Part shown: piece by piece, positions 57,400 through 64,000 of the stretch
How the letters are laid out: the number at the start of each line of letters is the position of its first letter
How positions within the stretch are numbered: position 1 is the first letter of the stretch
Assembly: GCA_009760885.1 (NCBI GenBank)
Contig: CM019701.1
Span: forward strand, 17,956,975 to 18,020,974
Direction of reading: 5' to 3'
DNA from: Achatina immaculata
Taxonomy: Eukaryota; Mollusca; Gastropoda; Stylommatophora; Achatinidae
Length of the DNA stretch: 64,000 nt
The notes under the pieces: generated by a model
Database searches by the model: none
What the model was told of the DNA's origin: nothing
Seen by the model: the letters and a program-made list of their open reading frames with translations, nothing else
Program-made: the position numbers and the translations under genes

Positions 57400-57905
57400 G
57401 TGTGACCAAGTGAGGACTCTGGTTGGCGTGACACGGCTGAGTTACGACGATTTGGGCACATGGCCCATTCACAAATTCTCAACTTATCAACTGGGTATGC
57501 TAATGAGGTTATGATCTCGTGATTAGGAGGTAGAAAGCTGAGAGATGCGTTAGAGATTCTGCTAAGCTTGTGGTCGTTCGTCAGGCATATGGCTCAGCAG
57601 CATATTTTTGTGTCGAGTGAGCTTATGTCTTTACTTCATAGTGGCAGTTATGTGATCAAGTATTAGGGGGTTGTGGGTATAACTGTATCGTCAGCTATGA
57701 CCTCAGAGTGCTGCACTAGCCGCCTCGTTTGTAAAAGTCATAATTATCAGTGACTGTTAGTGTCAAGTGAAGTCACATAATATATGGTGTCCGCTGTCGT
57801 AAGCAGAATATGTTTAGTTAAAGTACTAGTATTATTCTTGATGGGAGATGTATTTAGATATCAGCATCATATGGCTTCACGGATATATATATATATATAT
57901 ATATA
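57400..57905. other. Unassigned sequence ending in an (AT) run
   Basis: Unique-looking, somewhat GC-richer DNA without a recognised gene; (TA)n at 57882-57905 marks the insertion site of the next RTE copy. Confidence 0.5.
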
Positions 57906-58432
57906 ATATTGCTCTTCGGAAAGTAAAACAACTAAGGAATCTGTGCAGAGGAGCAGACAGAATTACAAAAATAAGATTTTTAAGGGCATGCATCTTTCCC
58001 ATTGCAACATATGCCTGTGATATCTGGACACTTAACAAAACAGCTGAGAAACACATAAATGCCTTTGAAAGTAAATGCTACAGAAGAGTTCTTCAAATAT
58101 CATGGACACAAAAATAAACAAATAGAATCCATACTACAAGAACTTAATACTGAAGAAGGCTGGCTAGTAATGAGGATTAAAGAGAGAAAGCTTACATATT
58201 TTGGACACATTAAACGTCATGATAATCTAGAGAAGACCGTCTTGGAAGGGTACATAATGGGAAAAAAGAAAGAGAGGAAGACCAAGACGAAGATGGCTGC
58301 AAGACATCGTTGATGAACTGTAAATGGATGCATCAGCAGCAGGCCATCTTGCTCACAACTGAGAGGCCTACAGGAGAGCTGTTAGTGAGGCACAGTTCCG
58401 CAAGGGTCATGCAAATGAATGAATAAATATAA
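57906..58432 (+). mobile_element. RTE family A LINE, 3' end copy with target duplication
   Basis: Starts at the segment equivalent to IALQKVKQLKNLWRG, continues through FPIATYACDIWTLNKTAEKH and GYIMGKK with frameshifts, and ends GCAAATGAATGAATAAAT. ATATAATATTG occurs at both boundaries (near 57900 and 58428), a likely target duplication of about 11 bp. Confidence 0.9.
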
Positions 58433-58461
58433 TATTGTTCGTAATGTTGAAGTTTTAATAT

Positions 58462-60345
58462 CTTATCTTATATCCTTCCCGTGCCGTTAAACGTCTCATA
58501 GGGCTCGCAAAGTAGTTGCCAATTTTTTTCAAACTCATCAAAGGATTTTATGCCTGTTAATTTGGCCTCTCTTAACAATGTCCTCTTCAGAGTTTCACGC
58601 TGTCTGCCTCTTTTTCTTTGGCCTGTTTTGGGATTTTCTGATCATTTTTTCTCATCAAGTGACCAACATATGTCCATCTTCTTTTCCTGATCACCCATGA
58701 GACTGGTTGTTGTTCAGCCATCTGTCTTATCTCTGCACTGTTCTTGAATTCGTTCCACTTGATGCCGAGCATTTTCCTTAGGCATTTGTTTTCAAGAGTC
58801 TAATTTCTTCTCTATTTCTTTAGTTGTTTTCCAGCTTTCACATGCATAAATGAGGGTGGATATTACATTTGAATTGAATAGTCTTAACTTGGTTTTTGTG
58901 CTTATAACTTTTGAGTTCCATATGTTCTCAAGATTATTGAAGACTGATGCTGCTTTTGCAATTCTGATCCTAACTTCCTTTCTAATGTCACCATCCTGGT
59001 CTATGTAGCTGCCAAGGTATGCAAATTGATTGACTTCTTCAATATCTGTCCCTCTATGTGTATTTTTCCATTTTGATTAATGGGAAGTTTCATTATTTTT
59101 ATTTTGTCCTTGTTAATTTCAGGTCCTATTTTGCTAGCCATTGAAGACAGGCTATCTGTTTTTTCTTGCATGGAATTCACATTATTACTGATAAGAGTTA
59201 TGTCATCAGCAAAATCAAGATCTTCTAGTTGGGTCCCATGTACCCAGTCAATGCCTGTGTTACCTATGCAGCATTTTTTCATTATGAAGTCTATTGTAAT
59301 CCCAAAAAGTAAAGGAGACAGTATACATCGTTGTTTCACACCTGTTTCAATCTGGAACCATTCACTCATCCCTTCTTCTGTCTTGACTGCACAAACATAT
59401 CCACTGTATAAGTCCTTAATGATGTTGACAATTTTAGATGGTATTCCATATAGACTTAAAATTCTGCACAATGAATCTCTGCGTATGCTATCAAATGCCT
59501 TTTTAAAGTCTATGAAGTTCAGTATTAATGGTTTCTGCTTTACAATATGTTCTTCAAGTATTATTACTAGAGTAAAGATCTGGTCGAGACAGCTTTTCCA
59601 TTTTCGAAATCCTGCTTGTTCTTCTCTCATTGCAGTATCCACTATATCTTTAAGTCTATTCAAAATGACCTTGCAAAATACTTTTGACACAATTGATATT
59701 AAGGTTACTCCTCTCCAGTTGTTACAGTCACTAAGGTTGCCTTTTTGTGGTATTTTAACAATGATTCCTTTTTTCCAATTAGAAGGGACCTTCTCTTCTT
59801 TCCAAATCTTGTTAAACATTCTCTGTAGTTGTCTCATGTTGTCACTATTGATAGCTTTTAGCATTTCGGCTGTTACTTCATCTTCACCTGCAGCTTTGTT
59901 GTTAGCCATTAAATTCACTGCTGTTTCAATTTCATGCATTTTTATTTCATCTAGGTTGACATTTAGTTGTGGGGCTGGTAAGTCAGTTTCAAGGTTTAAC
60001 AATTCTTTTGGGTGTGGTCGATTAAGTATTTCTTGGAAGTGTTCAGCCCATCTTTGCTTTTAGTCTTTACCTGATGTTAATAGGGTTCCAGTTTTGCTAA
60101 GGATTGGTCTTTCTTTAGATGTAATAGTACCTGTTAGCCTCTTTTGTATGTTATATAAAGTTTTGCTGTCTCCTGTTTTTGCTGCTTTTTCTGCCTCTTT
60201 CGCCATATTGTCTATGTATTCTCTTTTATCCCTTCTAGCTGAACTTTTTACTTTCTTGTCTATTTCTTTGTATGTTGATTTCACCAGATCTTTTCCAAGA
60301 TCTGTATTTGCATTCAACATGTCTTTAATATATATATATATATAT
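58462..60345 (-). mobile_element. LINE family C, large degenerate copy
   Basis: The minus strand encodes, in order, KREYIDNMAKEAEKAAKTGD and ERPILSKTGTLLTSGKD (60060-60320), then one long frame (59001-60002) with NKAAGEDEVTAEMLKAINSD, VPSNWKKGIIVKIPQKGNLS, CNNWRGVTLISIVSKVFCKV, EEQAGFRKWKSCLDQIFTLV, FIDFKKAFDSIRRDSLCRIL, VKQRCILSPLL (Gly of QGC changed to Arg) and LEDLDFADDITLIS. The C-terminal part (RKRRWTYVGHLMRKND) is at 58587-58772. Endonuclease absent. RTE/SR2-like, clade uncertain. The 3' end carries ATCTTATCTTATATCC. Confidence 0.87.
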
Positions 60346-60431
60346 ATATGTTATGTGAGATTTTGAGCTAGGAAGAATTGATGTAATGTTTTTACACTGA
60401 GGCCCCTAGATAACGTGTTATATGCTTGCAA

Positions 60432-60447
60432 GGGGGGGGGGGGGGGG
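60432..60447. repeat. Homopolymer run of 16 G
   Basis: Sixteen consecutive G followed by AA and GGGGG. Such runs are also typical sequencing and assembly trouble spots. The surrounding 60346-60600 has no other feature. Confidence 0.9.
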
Positions 60448-60599
60448 AAGGGGGTGTTGTGGATGTTGATGACATGAGCTTAAATCATAAGTTGTCATGG
60501 ATCCTGATATAAACATATAACTATATGAGATGTTAAGATTTTTTTGTGGGTTGTCATGAGAAGCAATTCGTTATGCTAATTAATGAGATGCATAGAACT

Positions 60600-61110
60600 C
60601 TATATCATATGTTCTTCTTGCATTGCAATATCCACTATATTCTTAATTCTATTCAGAATCACTTTACAAAACACCTTTGACACAACTGATAGTAAGGTTA
60701 CACCCCTCCAGTTATTGCAAGTGACTGAAGTTGCCTTCTTTGAGTATTTTAACAATGATTCCTTGTTTCCATTTAGAAGGGACCTTTCCTTCTTTCCAAA
60801 TTTTATTAAACATTCTCTGTAGTTGGCTCATGTTGTCACTGTTAATAGCTTTTAGCATTTCATCTTAACTTGCAGCTTTGTTGTTAGCCATTAGATTCAA
60901 TGCTGTTTCAATTTCACTCAATGTAGCTTCATCTAAGTTAACATTTGGTTGTGGAACTGGTAAATAAGTTTCAAGATTTATGAATTCATTTGGGTGTGGT
61001 CGATTAAGTATTTCTTGGAAGTTTTTGGTCCATCTTTGTTTTTGGTCTTTACTTGATGTTAATAGGCTGCCTGTTTTGCTAAAGACTGGTCTTTCTCTAA
61101 AGGTGACTGG
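60600..61110 (-). mobile_element. LINE family C, second fragment
   Basis: Matches 59620-60100 of the first copy with many changes: the complement of TTTACAAAACACCTTTGACA corresponds to the VSKVFCKVIL region, and GGTGTGGTCGATTAAGTATT is identical in both (near 60015 and 60997). Truncated on both sides. Confidence 0.85.
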
Positions 61111-61440
61111 GTGAGATAAAACACTGATAACAAAGGGTACCAGTTGGCAAATATGACATCATGCACCACATGGCCTCCAACTGGCCCCTGTTTGATAATT
61201 ATAGTCCAAAACTGCCCAAATGGGGCAGATAATAAAAGTGAGAAAACAATGTCAGGACAAGATGGATAAAGGAAGGTTTAGAATGAATAGAGATCACTGA
61301 AAGGACAAGACTGCTCACTTAGGATGCACAGATAAGGAAGCTATCAGAGCTCTTTGGCTGCAGCGAGAATAAGAAAATGCAGGGAAGTGAGTAGGGCTAA
61401 GACAAGAAAGCTGGACATCAAAAACAGAAATAGTTAGAAG
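61111..61440. other. Unassigned spacer
   Basis: No gene or element recognised; it may be decayed Penelope sequence because it adjoins the GIY-YIG relic. Confidence 0.4.
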
Positions 61441-62230
61441 TAGCAAATAGACAGAAATGCATATCATTCAAAGAAAACTGAACCTGTTGTTTCCAGCAGG
61501 TGGAGATAAATGAACAAGAGCAGATTGCAGTGACAGAAATGTCACATTTTCCTTGTGGTCTCTTTGACAGAAATGTGTGGTGACTGGTATCAGTGCCTTT
61601 TTGGACATGTCATTCAGATATTGACAAAACCAATCTCTTAAGCATAAGCCAGTCTCTCCTATATACCTCATATTGCATCACTTGCACATAATGGCATAAA
61701 TGATGTTGCAATGAGTGTAGGATGAACTGACAAGAAGTTCCTGATGACTTCAGGAATGAAACCTGACTCATCTCAACAACAAATGTACAAATAATGTATC
61801 TATGACAACTGCAACATTTAGTACCAGAGAAAGTTATGTCTGATGGCTTGAAGCAAATTCTGGCCAATATGTATGTGTGGTACATGTCTTGTTTATTCAC
61901 CTCTTTATCTCATTTCTCAGCCAAATGCCTCTGAGTTTACCAACATCTACTTCAAGCTTACCAACACATAGCTGGGAGCATTTTATGCCTGTCTTTCTTA
62001 TGAGAATACCAAAAGAGCTATGTGCTCAATTTCTCATCTATTTTTCATGTTTTTATTTGTTGTGTTGTTTTTTTGAATGAGGTCTTTGAAAAAAGCCATG
62101 TGTCAAACAGATCAGATGGAGATCAGTTTTGTTTTTTGTTTGTATGTTCTTCATTTACATGTTTCTGGCCACTCTCCTCACTCTATGGTTTTGTAAAATG
62201 AACCATGCACCTGTGTCTACCTTCATTAAT
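61441..62230 (-). mobile_element. Penelope-like element relic with GIY-YIG domain and inverted terminal repeat
   Basis: 61468-61671 on the minus strand encodes MRYIGETGLCLRDWFCQYLN, DMSKKALIPVTTHFCQRDHK and PPAGNNRFSFL, homologous to the endonuclease at 25.5 kb (YIGETGLCLRD and the final F-S-F-L shared). 62060-62225 is a copy of the terminal repeat (TCTTTGAAAAAAGCC, TTCTTCATTTACATG, CACTCTCCTCACTCT, ACCTGTGTCTACCTT). The His in the R-x3-H-x3-I segment is Gln-Tyr here, so it is probably inactive. Confidence 0.78.
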
Positions 62231-63465
62231 GGATAAAGCTATTCCTACCTTTTAGCAGCAGTTTAATCATTTGTAAGATTGTATGCTACATATAACAAGC
62301 AAGTAGCACACAACAAGGCTCTAACTAATGGTTACTTTCAACAAGCACAATGATTTGTCAGATGGTATGGTATATGAAACAGTAAACAGCAGACAAAAGT
62401 CACTTTAATCCTTGCTTACTTCTAACATGTGCACTGATCTGATCAATTACAGGACAATCAAATACTAGGCAGAACTACAGAAAAGGTCTTATACAGATGA
62501 TGATAAACTGTCCAGTGAATAGTTTTGTTAGTTTCTGCACAACAGAAATGTAAAAGCTTTGTAACAAATGTCACAAACCTGCTCACTCACAAACTCCCTA
62601 TCTATACGCACACAGAGACCTATTCTTTCATATCTTTTCTAACATCTATACACATACAGAGACCTATTCTCTTACATCTTTGCTAACATCTATACACACA
62701 CAGGCCCATTCCCTCACACACTGAGTAATATTCCCCTTATATATTTACTTTCTCATTCCCTCTAGTCCATGACTTTGTTCTCACATTTCTGTGTCCTCAT
62801 TACACCAGCAATATGTACTCACCTGTTATCTATATCCAAGTCTACTTTTATCTCTGATATGTAACTACATGATATCACAAATGGCTTTTAAGTAAGCACA
62901 TAAAGACAAATGTTACTGTTACTTACTTAATGGACAAATATCCAGAGTCTGATACATTCATTATTGTGGTGGGTGTGCTAAACTTAATCTATGTGTGACA
63001 TCTCTTTGTCTTTGCTCTGATCAAAACATCATATTTATTTCTCTCATTAAAATATGTGTTTTTTTCTCAATGAAAGCCATGTTTTTCTCTTCAAACAGAA
63101 ATGTTACAGACTAGTACAAGGAGATGAGATATCAAGCTTGTGTCCCTCTGTCAGTAATAGACTCACAAACACCACAGATTACAAGTGCATCCTGATATGA
63201 TAACCAATACATAGTTAGATAACATCACAGATAAAAGTATTAGTCAAGTTCATTAGCTTTAGCTATACAGAAGAATAAATGTGTACCATATAATGATATA
63301 CAAAAGTAAAGGCTGTTCTGCTATATATGGTTCAGAGACATGAGTTATGACCAAGACAATACAACAGAGGATACAAACATTCATGAACTACTGCTCGAGG
63401 AGGATTTTAAACATTAAATGGCAGGACAAGAACAGGAACGAGGAGGTCTGGGAAAGGGCAGGACA
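62231..63465. other. Unassigned A/T-rich region
   Basis: Short repeats near 62590-62720 (CACAGAGACCTATTC with ATCTATACACA). Otherwise no coding block, element or RNA gene is recognised. Confidence 0.5.
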
Positions 63466-64000
63466 AGAACCTCTCTCTCTCTCTGAACCTTAAGTGCCCA
63501 GGGCACATGGGGCTTCCGCAAGGGTTTTCCACAAATGCCTGTCCTTCGCCTTTTTTTCTGCTCTTGCCCAGGTGAGCCCTCTATTGCTCAACATCCTTTC
63601 TGTTGTTCTTCTCCATGTCTCTTTTGGTCTACCCTTACTTCTGCTCCCCTGTGGTGTCCATCTTAGTGCTATTTTTGGTAGTGAGTTGTCAGTCATTCGG
63701 AGCACATGTCCCAACCATCGCCATCGTCTTTCCTCAATAACTGTTGTCAGTGGTTTCATCTGCATTTCTGCTAATAAGATGTTATTTCTTATGGTGTTTG
63801 GCCAAAATATTTTTCTAATTCTTCGTAAACATTTAGTCTGGAAAGAATTCAACTTGTTTTCTATGGTTTTGGTGATTTTCCAGCATTCACTTCCATAGAG
63901 TAGTACACTTAGAACATTACTCTTGAATATCCTGATTTTTATATTTATGCTTAGTTTATTTGATTTCCATATATTCTGCAGCATTGCAAAAGCCTGGTTT
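63466..64000 (-). mobile_element. LINE family B, second copy, running off the window
   Basis: The minus strand reads open for 164 codons: MLQNIWKSNKLSINIKIRIF, VLSVLLYGSECWKITKTIEN, LRRIRKIFWPNTIRNNILLA, RRWRWLGHVLRMTDNSLPKI, GRPKETWRRTTERMLSNRGL. Differs from 54546-55050 by only scattered substitutions, none breaking the frame here. The 3' end borders a (CT)n run at 63470-63484, as in the other copy. Confidence 0.9.

Noticed and set aside
59080..60063. Plus-strand 327-codon open frame opposite LINE C
   Set aside because: Antisense shadow of the reverse transcriptase frame; hydrophobic composition follows from the complementary codons.
60432..60447. G-quadruplex regulatory element
   Set aside because: A lone homopolymer of uncertain true length with no gene beside it; not enough to claim a function.

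Overview
This is a window of an invertebrate animal genome: AT-rich, intron-bearing, packed with tandem repeats and decayed retrotransposons. No bacterial or viral gene organisation is visible. The species cannot be fixed from the sequence. The mix of a ZnT2/3/8-type zinc transporter, RTE, RNase H-bearing and RLE-type LINEs, GIY-YIG Penelope-like elements and Tc1 elements would suit a lophotrochozoan such as a mollusc, but that is inference.

One real host gene was found. It is a SLC30A (ZnT2/3/4/8-like) zinc transporter on the minus strand, running from a start codon at 33148 to a stop at 11375. Seven coding exons are recognised (32946-33148, 30113-30219, 19519-19672, 18814-19186, 18373-18478, 16592-16726, 11375-11520). 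Their splice phases agree and they join into one 407-residue open frame. The exon that should carry TM2-TM3, with the first HxxxD zinc site, was not found between 19673 and 30112.

The most striking observation is that three tandem arrays in this gene are built from its own exon ends. The 37-bp arrays (16.0-16.6 kb and 12.1-12.8 kb) repeat the end of the penultimate exon plus its 5' splice site. The array at 29.5-30.1 kb, with a severed piece at 24.2-24.56 kb, repeats the end of exon 2 plus its splice site. The 39-bp array at 11.1-11.4 kb repeats the last codons and the stop codon. All lie immediately 3' of the exon that seeded them.

Layout. 1-7.3 kb: LINE relics and a long 35-bp minisatellite split by a BovB-like RTE. 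7.3-11.1 kb: RTE 3' ends, 44-46-bp and 33-bp arrays. 11.1-33.1 kb: the transporter, its introns filled by arrays, a Tc1 transposon, Penelope pieces, RTE copies and an RLE-type LINE. 33.1-34.1 kb: 5' flank. 34.1-39.5 kb: a minisatellite split by an RTE element that itself contains a second RTE insertion with 51-bp target duplications. 39.5-46.6 kb: an RNase H LINE relic, a 55-bp array, two overlapping ~1-kb tandem duplications, and 42-bp and 85-bp arrays. 46.6-49.2 kb: an RNase H LINE. 49.2-51.1 kb: unassigned DNA with a 59-bp array. 51.1-54.25 kb: a 39/30-bp satellite. 54.5-64 kb: four LINE fragments, an array of Penelope terminal repeats, one RTE 3' end and a Penelope endonuclease relic.

Apart from the transporter, nearly every open frame is a transposon fragment or an artefact of a repeat whose period is a multiple of three.
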